Shown here piece after piece: positions 51,080 through 59,236 of a stretch of 64,000 nt of DNA. This DNA is from Microbacterium sp. LWO12-1.2 (GTDB lineage Bacteria > Actinomycetota > Actinomycetes > Actinomycetales > Microbacteriaceae): positions 2,542,001-2,606,000 of the forward strand of contig NZ_JBEGII010000001.1 in assembly GCF_040675875.1 (NCBI RefSeq), read 5' to 3'. Both the position numbers and the translations under genes were made by a program. The notes beneath the pieces are model-generated. The model saw only the letters and a list, made by a program, of their open reading frames with translations, searched no databases and had not been told where the DNA came from. Within the stretch, counting starts at the first letter, position 1, and every line of letters begins with the position of its first letter.

Positions 51080-51561
51080 CACGCCTCGTCCTCCTCGTCC
51101 ACGCTCCACAGCGCCTTCCACGTCGCGACCATCGCCGGTCGCTCGGCTCCCTCGAGCTCCATGACGCAGTCGTACGTGACGAGGTAGCCATCGGTCCGCG
51201 GCTGCAGCTGCGTGATCTCGCCCGCGACTCGCACACGGTCGGAGCTGGTCACCGGAGAGGTGAATCGAACTCGATCGAGTCCGTAGTTCCACCCCGTCCA
51301 CGCGTCCGCCTCGACGTAAGACACCTGGCCGACGAGGTGATCCAGGAGCGCGAGCAGATGGAACCCCTCGACCAGGCCTTCCGGATACCCCGCAGGATCG
51401 AAAGGGCTCTCGGTGTGATCCAGGTAGGACGCCTTATCGAAATGGGTTCTGGCTTCGTCGGATATCTCGAGCCACTCGCTGACGAACCGTCGTCCTACGA
51501 GACTTTCGATCTCGTTCCACGGTGCCACGGCGCTCTCGGCGCCGGATGGGATAGTGCTCAC
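51079..51561 (-). CDS. MaoC-like hotdog-fold protein with altered active site
   Basis: 160 residues, related to the MaoC hydratase at 58709 (shared NYGLDRVRFTSPVTSSDRVRVAG block versus NYGLDKVRFISPVTVGAQVRGNA). The catalytic region that reads DATDDHQWIH in the paralogue reads ASYLDHTES here; by eye the His may be retained and the Asp replaced. It may bind an acyl-CoA or amide without normal hydratase activity, or act as a thioesterase-like hotdog enzyme. GTG 51561 follows GAGGAG. Coupled to the amidase. Confidence 0.8.
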   Translation of the reverse strand: MSTIPSGAESAVAPWNEIESLVGRRFVSEWLEISDEARTHFDKASYLDHTESPFDPAGYPEGLVEGFHLLALLDHLVGQVSYVEADAWTGWNYGLDRVRFTSPVTSSDRVRVAGEITQLQPRTDGYLVTYDCVMELEGAERPAMVATWKALWSVDEEDEA

Positions 51562-51654
51562 GGTGCTCCTCGGGTACTCGCACTCAAGGTCGGGTGAAAG
51601 CACTCTACGAAAAAACCCGCCGTTTGTATAGAGCTCGTCACAAAATAAAAATCG

Positions 51655-52248
51655 TCAGCCGTTCGCGCTCTGCGCGCTCACCAAGCCAAGCGCCGCCAAG
51701 CCGCGCTCCACTGTCCTTCGCTGACGCTCTTCCGTCCAGTACTGCGGGTGCTCGACCGCGGAGAGCACGGCGCCGTTGACCAGCATGCGAAGGAAATCGA
51801 CCGCCTCCTCCATCACGTCCTCATCGATCAGACCGTCGAGTCTCGTCCGGAACGCCGAGCGGGCCCTGCCCTCCATCGAGTCGAAGAAGCTCGCGATCGT
51901 GCTGTTCTCCGCAGAGTGGACGAGCGCCACCCTGCAGCGCTCGATATCGATCTCCTCAGGTGTCAGCGGAACCATCCACAGCAGGTATGCACGCAGGTCG
52001 TCGACGCGATCGCCGGTCAGGGGGAGCGTCGCGAGATCGTCGTCGTAGTTCGTGGACAACTCATCGATGATGCCGGCCAGAAGCGTCTGACGATCCGCAT
52101 AGAAGTGCGTCACCAACGTGATGGAGCCGTTGAGTTCGCGCGCCAGCGCCCGAAGGGTCAGCCCGTCTGGGCCGCTGCGCGCGAGCACGCGCATCGCCGC
52201 CACACTGATCTCGTGCCTGCGCTCCGCGTGGTCGACGATCTTCGGCAT
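51655..52248 (-). CDS. TetR-family transcriptional regulator
   Basis: 197 residues. N-terminal helix-turn-helix (RRHEISVAAMRVLARSGPDGLTLRALARELNGSITLVTHFYADRQTLLAGI) and an all-helical ligand domain. It lies inside the amidase/importer operon between the DUF3237 and hotdog genes, so it is probably its own-operon repressor. ATG 52248 follows GAGGAG. Possible binding site is the large palindrome at 56207-56239. Confidence 0.93.
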   Translation of the reverse strand: MPKIVDHAERRHEISVAAMRVLARSGPDGLTLRALARELNGSITLVTHFYADRQTLLAGIIDELSTNYDDDLATLPLTGDRVDDLRAYLLWMVPLTPEEIDIERCRVALVHSAENSTIASFFDSMEGRARSAFRTRLDGLIDEDVMEEAVDFLRMLVNGAVLSAVEHPQYWTEERQRRTVERGLAALGLVSAQSANG

Positions 52249-52280
52249 GATTACTCCTCTGCGTACGGGCCACCGCCCCG

Positions 52281-52745
52281 TCAGAGCAGCTGGAAGACGC
52301 GGATCCGGATCCGCTCGCCCTCATCGCTTGCCACCCCGATGAACTGATTCTCGGCCAACCATCGGTACGTGGGCGAATCCGTGCGGAAGGTGAAGGCCGT
52401 ACGGAAATAGTACGAGCCATCCTCGACGGGCCCCCCCGCTTCGAGGAGCTCTTCGACCTCGAGAGTCGCGCGGAAGTAGCCGACGTTGGTCACATCCACC
52501 ACGACGCCATCGCTCGTCTTGATGAGGTATCGCGCCTCGACGCGCGTCGTGTCCTGGCGCTTCACCGACCAGTCGCCGCCGCCCGGGAGCACCTCGCCGA
52601 CGAGCCGTGGCCCTTCGAGGCTCCCTCCCGTGATGGGGGTGAACCACAGCTTCTCGTCTTCTCCGACGCCGATGTGCCACCCCTCGGCGATATCCACGAG
52701 GAGGTCGAAGGCAAACTCGAAGGTCGGCATGGTCGGGTCGGGCAT
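52281..52745 (-). CDS. DUF3237 family protein
   Basis: 154 residues. The family pattern is visible: GWHIGVGEDEKLWFTPITGGSLEGPRLVGEVLPGGGDW and VEARYLIKTSDGVVVDVTNVGYF. DUF3237 is a small beta-barrel-like domain of unknown activity, recurrent in catabolic and secondary-metabolite clusters. No signal peptide. ATG 52745 has a weak AAAAGGAA site upstream. Position between the amidohydrolase and TetR genes suggests a role in the same pathway. Confidence 0.85.
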   Translation of the reverse strand: MPDPTMPTFEFAFDLLVDIAEGWHIGVGEDEKLWFTPITGGSLEGPRLVGEVLPGGGDWSVKRQDTTRVEARYLIKTSDGVVVDVTNVGYFRATLEVEELLEAGGPVEDGSYYFRTAFTFRTDSPTYRWLAENQFIGVASDEGERIRIRVFQLL

Positions 52746-52811
52746 GGGGGTTCCTTTTGTCGTGGTCCTTCAGGTGTGTTCCTCGGCGGTCATGCGCAGA
52801 CCCGAGCGGAA

Positions 52812-54506
52812 TCATCGGGGCGCCGGCAGATGTCCCGACACGACCGCCCCCCGGTAGACGACCGCGGACGGACGAACGGCGGCGAGATCCTGACCGGGAG
52901 TCGTGAACGGGTCGACGTTGAGCACGACGAGGTTCGCGAGCTTTCCCGGCGACACGTTGCCGTAGTCCTTCTCGATGCGCAGCTGGACCGCGGCATCGAT
53001 CGTGTATCCCCGGAGCAGCCTGGACAGCGACAGCGACGCTGCGGCGGCAGGGCGCCTGCTCTCGACGAACCGTTCAGCATCCAGCGGCACCTCCGGATCG
53101 ATCCGGGTGACGGCGATCTGCATGCCGAAGAAGGGCGCCGCCCGGTGCAGTTCAGCGGCCGACACCACATCACTCGAGAACGTGACCCGCGCACCGGCGT
53201 CGGCGATCGCGGCCACGTCGTACATACGCTCCCAGCGATGCGTACCGAGATGGCGCGCGGCCTCCTCCCCGAAGTATCCGCCGGACCAATGATTGGTCCA
53301 GTTGACGATCACTCCGAGCTCAGCGGGTCGAGCCAGATCGGCCGGATCCACGAGCTCGCAGTGAGCGAATGTGACCTGGACGTTCCATGCGATGCCCTCT
53401 GCCTCCACCTGAGACCGTGCACGCTCTACCGCGTCGCACGCCGTGCGGAAGGCCCTGTCGCCGACCATGTGGATGTGAAGGTCCACGGCTGCTCCGTTGC
53501 ACAGACGCAGGCACTCGACGAGATCGTCGAGCTCCATCTGGATCGCCCCCAGCGGGCCCGCATTGTCTTCGCTGAGCAGCGGATCGATGACGGCCCCGCT
53601 GCCGAGTTCGTTCGTGCCGTCGAGGAACAGCTTGACGGTGCGCACCCGCACCTTGCTCGAGTCGGAGTCATCATCGAGCGCAGCCACCATCTCGAGCGCC
53701 TCTGGCAGATCGTCCAGGGTGCGGAACCGAATCGCTCCCTCGTAGTGCATGTGGAGGTCTCCGCGGCTGTCGAGCTCTCGCATCGCAGTGATGACCTCCG
53801 GCGACTCGATGAGCGCGTCGAACACGGCCACCACTCCGGTGCTCCCGAGGAAGTCCAGGACCGGCCGGATGATCTCCGGCGTCGGCCGCTCCGGCGGTGT
53901 CCAGCCCAACGCTTCATACATTCGCGGAAGGAACCCCGCGTGCGCATTCTCGAAGATGTACCCGGTCGGGCGTCCACCGGCATCCCTCGCGAATCGCTCA
54001 AGTCCTGGCACAGGGTCCGGAGTGTTCTCGTCGACACCGAGGAGCTCGAGCATCCGGGTGTTGACCCAGCTCGCATGATCGCCGGAGTCCTGTACGAGCA
54101 CCGGACGATCGGAGATAGCGCTATCGAGCAGCTCCTTCGTCGCGCCGGCTTCGCCGAGGAGCGCAGTCGGGAAGTACTCGAAATACAGGTACGGTGCCTC
54201 CTCTTTCGGATGCGCTGCGCCGTGGTCGCGAATGGCATCGAGGACCTCGTCCACACTGTGCGTCTCCGGCAGCTGTACATGCCATCTGCTCATCGCCACG
54301 AGGGCGGGGTGGGAGTGGGCATCGATCAGACCGGGGATCACCGTCCTCCCATCGAGATCCACCGTCGGGAGATCGTGATCCACGGGGAGATCGGAGGCAC
54401 GACCCACCCACTCGAAGCGGCCGTCTCGGATCACGACGGTGTCCGCCACGGGACACTGGTCGTCGGAGGTGTGGATCACCGCATTCGTCAGGATCATGCC
54501 GGACAT
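52812..54506 (-). CDS. Amidohydrolase, YtcJ-like (Amidohydro_3)
   Basis: 564 residues. Metal motif GLIDAHSHPAL near residue 62, further ligands in DLHIHMVGDRA, FAHCEL and FSSDVVSA, typical of YtcJ/N-substituted formamide deformylase-like proteins. No signal peptide. It would cleave an N-formyl or amide bond. ATG 54506 precedes the conserved ILTNAVIHT start with AAAGGG just upstream; ATG 54539 overlaps the binding-protein stop (ATGA) and is an alternative. Gene two of the amide operon. Confidence 0.9.
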   Translation of the reverse strand: MSGMILTNAVIHTSDDQCPVADTVVIRDGRFEWVGRASDLPVDHDLPTVDLDGRTVIPGLIDAHSHPALVAMSRWHVQLPETHSVDEVLDAIRDHGAAHPKEEAPYLYFEYFPTALLGEAGATKELLDSAISDRPVLVQDSGDHASWVNTRMLELLGVDENTPDPVPGLERFARDAGGRPTGYIFENAHAGFLPRMYEALGWTPPERPTPEIIRPVLDFLGSTGVVAVFDALIESPEVITAMRELDSRGDLHMHYEGAIRFRTLDDLPEALEMVAALDDDSDSSKVRVRTVKLFLDGTNELGSGAVIDPLLSEDNAGPLGAIQMELDDLVECLRLCNGAAVDLHIHMVGDRAFRTACDAVERARSQVEAEGIAWNVQVTFAHCELVDPADLARPAELGVIVNWTNHWSGGYFGEEAARHLGTHRWERMYDVAAIADAGARVTFSSDVVSAAELHRAAPFFGMQIAVTRIDPEVPLDAERFVESRRPAAAASLSLSRLLRGYTIDAAVQLRIEKDYGNVSPGKLANLVVLNVDPFTTPGQDLAAVRPSAVVYRGAVVSGHLPAPR

Positions 54507-54535
54507 CACCCTTTCGCGGGGCAGGACTCCCCGAT

Positions 54536-56191
54536 TCATTCACCACCACCGGTGCCGCCGAGGTAGGCGACGGAGGGCATCGACATGTACGCGAAAGAAG
54601 TGATCGCGCCGCCGAGACGGCTGTTGAGGAACGTCGTGGTGTGCAGGCTCAGCAGCGGGATCGCGGCCGACGTCGCCTCCCCGATCTCCTGCGCCTGGAT
54701 CACGAGGCGCGCACGGTCCTCCGGATCGACGGCCGCTCGCGCCCGCTCGAGGAGAGTGGCGAGCTCGGGATCGGCGATCTGCGTGTAGTTGTAAGGGGCG
54801 CCTTCCGTCAGGGTGAATCCGAGGGGCTCCAGCGGCTCCGCCGTCGCGTTGAAGGACTCGCCGAGCAGCAGGTCCAAGCCGAAGCGCTCCCTGGTCACCG
54901 TGTCGTAGGAGGCGGTCGAATAGTCGAGGGGCTGGAGATCCTTGATCTCGATCTGCACACCGACCGTCTCTGCCTGCTGCTGCACCAGCTGCGCCACCCT
55001 CGAGAGGGTGGCCTGCCCCGCGGGCACGCCCAGCACCAGCGTCTCGCCGCCATAGCCTGAACCTTCGACGAGCTTCTTCGCGGCCTCGGGATCGAACGTC
55101 CGCTCAGCCGCCCACTTCTCATATGCGTCCTGGTACAGCTCGCGCTGCGCGGTCGGCCACGTGCGCGGGGTCACCGTGGCGTAGAGAGGGGCCGCCGCTC
55201 CGGAGTAGACGGTCGTCGCGAGCGCTTCTCTGTCGATGGCCTTCTGCAAGCCATCCCGGAGGGCGACGTCGGCCAGCGGCCCGTCCGCCCTGGCCACATA
55301 CAGCTGCAGGCTCTCCATCGACGGACCGAAGAAGAGCTGCCCGTTCGAGGCTGCCCCGAGAGTAGGCACTGCGGAGGGATCGATGCGGTATGCGCCGTCG
55401 ATCTCGCCGGTCGACAGCGCCTGGGATGCGGCCGTGCTGTCCGTGATGAAGGTGAACTTCGCGCGCTCGACGAGCAGAGGGAGCTCCTTGTTCCAGTAGT
55501 CGGGGTTGCGCTCGATGGTGATGTCGCTTCCCGGGCGCCACTGGTCGAGCGTGTACGGCCCGCTGCACATGATCCCTCCTGCCGCAGTTCCGAACGACGC
55601 ACCGGCCGTCTCGGCGAAGGAGCGTTCCACGACGGCACCGGCGAAAGTCGCCATCTGCGCGTTGAACATCGCGTCAGGCTGGGCGAACCGAACCGTCACC
55701 GTGTCATCATCCGTCTTCTCGACGTCGGCGACGTTCGCGAACAGGAACGCGGTGATCGCAGCCGGGTCCGCGGCACGGTCCAGGCTGTAGACGATGTCGT
55801 CGGCGGTCACCGGCTGACCGTCCCAGAATGCCGCCTTCGCTTCGATCGTGTAGACGAGCGTCAGCGGATCCGGCATCTCGAAGCTGACGAGGTTCGGGTG
55901 CAGGTTGTATTCCTCATCGATCGCCAGGAGCGGGTCGCAGAGGTTCGCGACCACCGTCGCGCTCGAGTACGTCGCGGACTCCCTGGGATCGAGTGTCGCA
56001 GGCTCACCATCGGGGAGGTTCCAGGTGATCTCCGACACCGGCGCTGCACCAGACGGTGCGCGGTCGGTCAGCTCGACCTCGATCTCGGCTGATCCTGTCG
56101 AGGGAGAGCATGCGGTCACCGCCAGGAGAGCGACGATGACCCCCGCGGTCATCGAAGCCTTGCGGCGCTGAGGGGACGTGCGTTCTGCCAT
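54536..56191 (-). CDS. Oligopeptide-type ABC substrate-binding lipoprotein 2 (SBP family 5)
   Basis: 551 residues. Signal peptide with lipobox AVTAC, then the family-5 fold (VYTIEAKAAFWDGQPVTADDIVYSLDRA, GPYTLDQWRPGSDITIERNPDYWN). Closely related to the protein at 41644-43293. First gene of the operon that ends with the DppBCDF-like importer. ATG 56191 follows TGGAGGA. Two homologous binding proteins with one importer suggest different ligands or conditions for the same transporter. Confidence 0.95.
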   Translation of the reverse strand: MAERTSPQRRKASMTAGVIVALLAVTACSPSTGSAEIEVELTDRAPSGAAPVSEITWNLPDGEPATLDPRESATYSSATVVANLCDPLLAIDEEYNLHPNLVSFEMPDPLTLVYTIEAKAAFWDGQPVTADDIVYSLDRAADPAAITAFLFANVADVEKTDDDTVTVRFAQPDAMFNAQMATFAGAVVERSFAETAGASFGTAAGGIMCSGPYTLDQWRPGSDITIERNPDYWNKELPLLVERAKFTFITDSTAASQALSTGEIDGAYRIDPSAVPTLGAASNGQLFFGPSMESLQLYVARADGPLADVALRDGLQKAIDREALATTVYSGAAAPLYATVTPRTWPTAQRELYQDAYEKWAAERTFDPEAAKKLVEGSGYGGETLVLGVPAGQATLSRVAQLVQQQAETVGVQIEIKDLQPLDYSTASYDTVTRERFGLDLLLGESFNATAEPLEPLGFTLTEGAPYNYTQIADPELATLLERARAAVDPEDRARLVIQAQEIGEATSAAIPLLSLHTTTFLNSRLGGAITSFAYMSMPSVAYLGGTGGGE

Positions 56192-56206
56192 GGAGTCCTC
56201 CAGGTG

Positions 56207-56239
56207 AGCAACTGTTCAGACTTTTATAGAACAGTTGCT
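56207..56239. promoter_or_regulatory. 33-bp palindromic operator around the -10 of the amide/importer operon
   Basis: Perfect 11-bp arms AGCAACTGTTC (56207-56217) and GAACAGTTGCT (56229-56239). On the minus strand the 11-base spacer carries TATAAA (-10, 56223-56228), with TTGCTT (-35, 56247-56252) 18 bases away. A bound repressor would cover the promoter. The half next to the spacer is repeated at 43381-43400. Confidence 0.75.
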
Positions 56240-56295
56240 ATTAAAAAAGCAAGGAACGATCCGGGAAGAGACCCCCGACTTCGAGAGCACGCGCA

Positions 56296-56775
56296 TCAGC
56301 CGCGCGGCGAGAAGGCGACCTCACGCAGAATCTCGGCCAGCCGACCTTGCGCCTCCTCGTCGAGCACCGAGTACAACCGCTCTTCCGCCGCGCGCGCCGC
56401 GTGGTGGGCGACCCGGTGCAGGCGCACTCCGGCATCCGTCGCGACGACGACGTTCGCCCGGCGATCTCGAGGGTCAGGCTGCCGCTCGACAAGACCATCG
56501 GCCTGCAGTTCGTCGATGAGCGCCACGACCTGACTGGGATCGAGCCGGAGGAAGTCGGCGAGCTCGCGCTGCGACGGACGCTCGCCGGAGACGGCGAGTG
56601 CGAGCACCGAATAGGACCTCACACGCAGTCCGTGCGCCGCGAGCGCCACGTTTCCTGCGGCGAGCGACAGCGCGTTCGTCCGGGCGAGCAGGAAACTGAG
56701 CTCGTCGGCGAGGTCGCTCTCGCGCAGCCGGTCCACAGCCACGCTCACATCGTCGGTCGGAATCGGGGAGGTCAC
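56296..56775 (-). CDS. couR: MarR-family regulator, CouR-like
   Basis: 159 residues. Winged helix-turn-helix: VRSYSVLALAVSGERPSQRELADFLRLDPSQVVALIDELQADGLVERQPDPRDRR, the classical MarR DxR wing. In Rhodococcus jostii, CouR is a MarR repressor of hydroxycinnamate genes released by the CoA thioester; the gene context here is the same. GTG 56775 is preferred; no ribosome site is seen and the transcript may be leaderless. Divergent from the SDR with a 27-bp palindrome between. Confidence 0.85.
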   Translation of the reverse strand: MTSPIPTDDVSVAVDRLRESDLADELSFLLARTNALSLAAGNVALAAHGLRVRSYSVLALAVSGERPSQRELADFLRLDPSQVVALIDELQADGLVERQPDPRDRRANVVVATDAGVRLHRVAHHAARAAEERLYSVLDEEAQGRLAEILREVAFSPRG

Positions 56776-56804
56776 GACGCAACGATAACAAATGATGAGA
56801 TAAG

Positions 56805-56831
56805 ACAATGATTGACTTTCTCAATCATTGT
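56805..56831. promoter_or_regulatory. MarR/CouR operator
   Basis: Perfect 11-bp arms ACAATGATTGA (56805-56815) and TCAATCATTGT (56821-56831) with a five-base spacer, between the divergent MarR gene and the SDR-led operon. Confidence 0.8.
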
Positions 56832-56863
56832 GTGATTCGATCATCGTGATTCGAAAGGACATC

Positions 56864-57799
56864 ATGTCGCTCAACGGAAAAGTCGCCATCGTCACCGGCT
56901 CCGGCCGCGGACTGGGCCTCGCCTACGCGCAGGAACTCGCACGCCAGGGAGCCTCCGTCGTGATCAACGACGTCGACGCCGCCATCGCAGACTCAGCGGT
57001 CGACAGCATCCGCGCCACCGGTGGAGAGGCCGTCGCCGTCGCGGCGCCGGTCGGGTCGTCCGACACCGCGCAGGCTCTGGTCGACGCCGCCGTCTCCAGT
57101 TTCGGACGCCTCGACATCCTTGTGACGAATGCGGGAGTCCTGCGCGACACAGTGCTCTGGAAGATGAGCGACGACGACTTCGACACCGTGATCGACGTCC
57201 ACCTGCGCGGAACGTTCACGACGGTCCGCGCCGCCGCGACCTACATGCGTGAGAACGAGATCGCCGGCCGCATCGTCTGCATCGGATCGCCGACCGGACA
57301 GCGCGGCAACTTCGGTCAGACCAACTATGCCGCCGCGAAGGCTGGAATCGTCGGGATGGTGCGCACGTGGGCGCTCGAGCTCCGTCGCGCGGGGATCACT
57401 GCCAACGCGGTCATCCCCGTCGCCGCCACCGCCATGACCGCGACGGTGCCGTACTTCGCCGCCGCCGTCGAGGCGGATGCCGCAGGAAAGCCGATGCCCG
57501 ACTTCTTCCGGCACGACCTCGGCTTCGGCACCGCTGACGACGTCAGCGGGCTCATCGCCTATTTGGCTTCGGACGACGCGTCCGGCGTGACCGGACAGGC
57601 GATCGGCATCGGCGGCGACCGCATCCAGCTCTGGTCCCACCCCGAGCCCGTGGTCACCGAGTACCGCACAGGCGGTTGGACGACCGCCGACCTCGAGGAG
57701 CGTTTCCCCGCTCTCATCGGCGAGAGGTTGCAGGAGGTCGGCGAGAAATTCCCGGCGCTTCCCGCAGAGCTCCAGCGCCCTGCACCCCAGGACCAATGA
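56864..57799 (+). CDS. couN: SDR-family beta-hydroxyacyl-CoA dehydrogenase, CouN-like
   Basis: 311 residues. TGSGRGLGLAYA is the NAD-binding motif, NAGVLRD and YAAAKAG (Tyr-x3-Lys) the catalytic region; the C-terminal ~60 residues (WSHPEPVVTEYRTGGWTTADLEERFPALI) extend beyond the SDR core, as in peroxisomal/actinobacterial 3-hydroxyacyl-CoA dehydrogenases. It would oxidise the hydrated hydroxycinnamoyl-CoA to the beta-keto thioester. ATG 56864 follows GAAAGGA. Its stop overlaps the amidohydrolase start (ATGA). Confidence 0.87.
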   Translation: MSLNGKVAIVTGSGRGLGLAYAQELARQGASVVINDVDAAIADSAVDSIRATGGEAVAVAAPVGSSDTAQALVDAAVSSFGRLDILVTNAGVLRDTVLWKMSDDDFDTVIDVHLRGTFTTVRAAATYMRENEIAGRIVCIGSPTGQRGNFGQTNYAAAKAGIVGMVRTWALELRRAGITANAVIPVAATAMTATVPYFAAAVEADAAGKPMPDFFRHDLGFGTADDVSGLIAYLASDDASGVTGQAIGIGGDRIQLWSHPEPVVTEYRTGGWTTADLEERFPALIGERLQEVGEKFPALPAELQRPAPQDQ

Positions 57800-58689
57800 G
57801 CGTGGCACGGTACGAATCGGCCATCGATCTCGCGTCGATCACCGCCATCGACATGCACGTGCACATCGAGGTCGACGAACACGGACACACCTCGTTGCCG
57901 TCCGACCTCGCTGACGCTGCCTCCGCCTACTTCTCGACAGAGGGGCCGCGCCCCGATCTCGACTCGGTGGCGGCCTACTATCGCGCTCACCGCATGGCCG
58001 CGGTCGTCTTCACGGTCGACGCGTCGACGCAGCTGGGCCACAGGGGCATCGCGAGCGAGGAAGTCGCCGAAGGCGCGGCGCGCAACAACGACGTGCTCAT
58101 CCCCTTCGGTTCGGTGGACCCGCGCCTCGGGGACGAGGCTGTCGATCGCGCACGGCGCCTCATCGACCGGCACGGCGTTCTCGGTTTCAAGTTCCACCCC
58201 ACCGTGCAGGGGTTCGATCCCAGCGATCAGACCCACTACCCGCTCTACGAGGTGCTGCAGGATGCCGGGGTGGTCGCGCTCTTCCACACAGGCCAGACGG
58301 GCATCGGCGCCGGGCTCCCGGGCGGGCGTGGCCTGCGTCTCGGACTGTCGAACCCGATCCTGCTCGACCCGGTGGCCGCGGACTTCCCCGACCTGCAGAT
58401 CGTCATGGCACACCCGTCGGTGCCCTGGCAGGACGAGGCACTGTCCGTGGCCACCCATAAGCACAACACCTGGATCGACCTGTCGGGCTGGAGCCCGAAG
58501 TACTTCCCCGAGAACCTCGTCCGACACGCGAACACGCTCCTCCGATCGCGCGTGCTCTTCGGCTCCGACTTCCCCCTCCTCACCCCCGAACGCTGGATGA
58601 GAGACGTCGAAACGACGGCGCTCAAGCCTGAGGTGATGCCAGGCATCCTCAAGGACAACGCCGCACGCCTGCTCGGACTCGCACGCTGA
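57796..58689 (+). CDS. couO: CouO-like amidohydrolase (beta-ketoacyl-CoA hydrolase)
   Basis: 297 residues, COG2159 amidohydrolase. Metal motif HVHIE (MHVHIEVD), FKFHPTVQGF, and FGSDFPLLTPERWM. In Rhodococcus jostii this family member cleaves 4-hydroxyphenyl-beta-ketoacyl-CoA hydrolytically to 4-hydroxybenzoate and acetyl-CoA, replacing a thiolase. Coupled to couN by ATGA overlap. A second copy of the gene lies at 26509. The assignment comes from gene order (MarR, SDR, amidohydrolase, MaoC, ligase) and family. Confidence 0.85.
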   Translation: MSVARYESAIDLASITAIDMHVHIEVDEHGHTSLPSDLADAASAYFSTEGPRPDLDSVAAYYRAHRMAAVVFTVDASTQLGHRGIASEEVAEGAARNNDVLIPFGSVDPRLGDEAVDRARRLIDRHGVLGFKFHPTVQGFDPSDQTHYPLYEVLQDAGVVALFHTGQTGIGAGLPGGRGLRLGLSNPILLDPVAADFPDLQIVMAHPSVPWQDEALSVATHKHNTWIDLSGWSPKYFPENLVRHANTLLRSRVLFGSDFPLLTPERWMRDVETTALKPEVMPGILKDNAARLLGLAR

Positions 58690-58708
58690 ACCCATCGAAA
58701 GGAACATC

Positions 58709-59161
58709 ATGACCACCACCGTCGCCTATGCCGACGTCAACGGCCTCGCCGGCACCGATCTCGGCTGGTCCGAGTGGCTCGAGGTCACGCAGGACCGTGT
58801 GAACCTCTTCGCCGACGCCACCGACGACCACCAGTGGATCCACACCGACCCCGAGCGCGCGAAGGACGGCCCCTTCGGAGGACCGATCGCGCATGGCTTC
58901 CTGTCCCTCTCGCTCGTCATCAAGTTCTGGACCGAGCTGTTCGACGTCGACGGCGTCTCCACCAAAGTCAACTACGGCCTCGACAAGGTCCGCTTCATCT
59001 CCCCCGTGACCGTCGGCGCTCAGGTCCGCGGCAATGCCGTGATCGCCGAGGTCACCGAGATCCCCGGTGGCTACCAGCTCGCCGTCGATCACGCCATCGA
59101 GATCCAGGGCGCGGCCAAGCCAGCCGTCGCCGCGAGGAGCCTCTATCGCTTCTACGCGTGA
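58709..59161 (+). CDS. couM: MaoC-type enoyl-CoA hydratase, CouM-like
   Basis: 150 residues. The MaoC motif DATDDHQWIHTDPERAKDGPFGGPIAHGFLSLSL contains the catalytic Asp and His and the second hydratase region. It would hydrate hydroxycinnamoyl-CoA. ATG 58709 follows GAAAGGA 19 bases after couO. A matching but collapsed copy of the gene start lies at 27416. Confidence 0.87.
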   Translation: MTTTVAYADVNGLAGTDLGWSEWLEVTQDRVNLFADATDDHQWIHTDPERAKDGPFGGPIAHGFLSLSLVIKFWTELFDVDGVSTKVNYGLDKVRFISPVTVGAQVRGNAVIAEVTEIPGGYQLAVDHAIEIQGAAKPAVAARSLYRFYA

Positions 59162-59166
59162 CACCC

Positions 59167-59192
59167 CGGCGCCCGGCATCCGCCGGGCGCCG
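59167..59192. terminator. Hairpin between couM and couL
   Basis: 11-bp perfect stem CGGCGCCCGGC (59167-59177) and its complement (59182-59192) around ATCC. It would attenuate or end transcription between the two genes. A perfect 18-bp palindrome, half-site GGGCGCATC, follows at 59203-59220. Confidence 0.65.
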
Positions 59193-59202
59193 ACATCACT
59201 TC

Positions 59203-59220
59203 GGGCGCATCGATGCGCCC
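59203..59220. promoter_or_regulatory. Perfect 18-bp palindrome before the couL gene
   Basis: Half-sites GGGCGCATC and GATGCGCCC meet without spacer, 17 bases upstream of the preferred couL start. It could be an operator or a structured mRNA element. Confidence 0.4.
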
Positions 59221-59236
59221 CGCCTCAATGAAGAGA

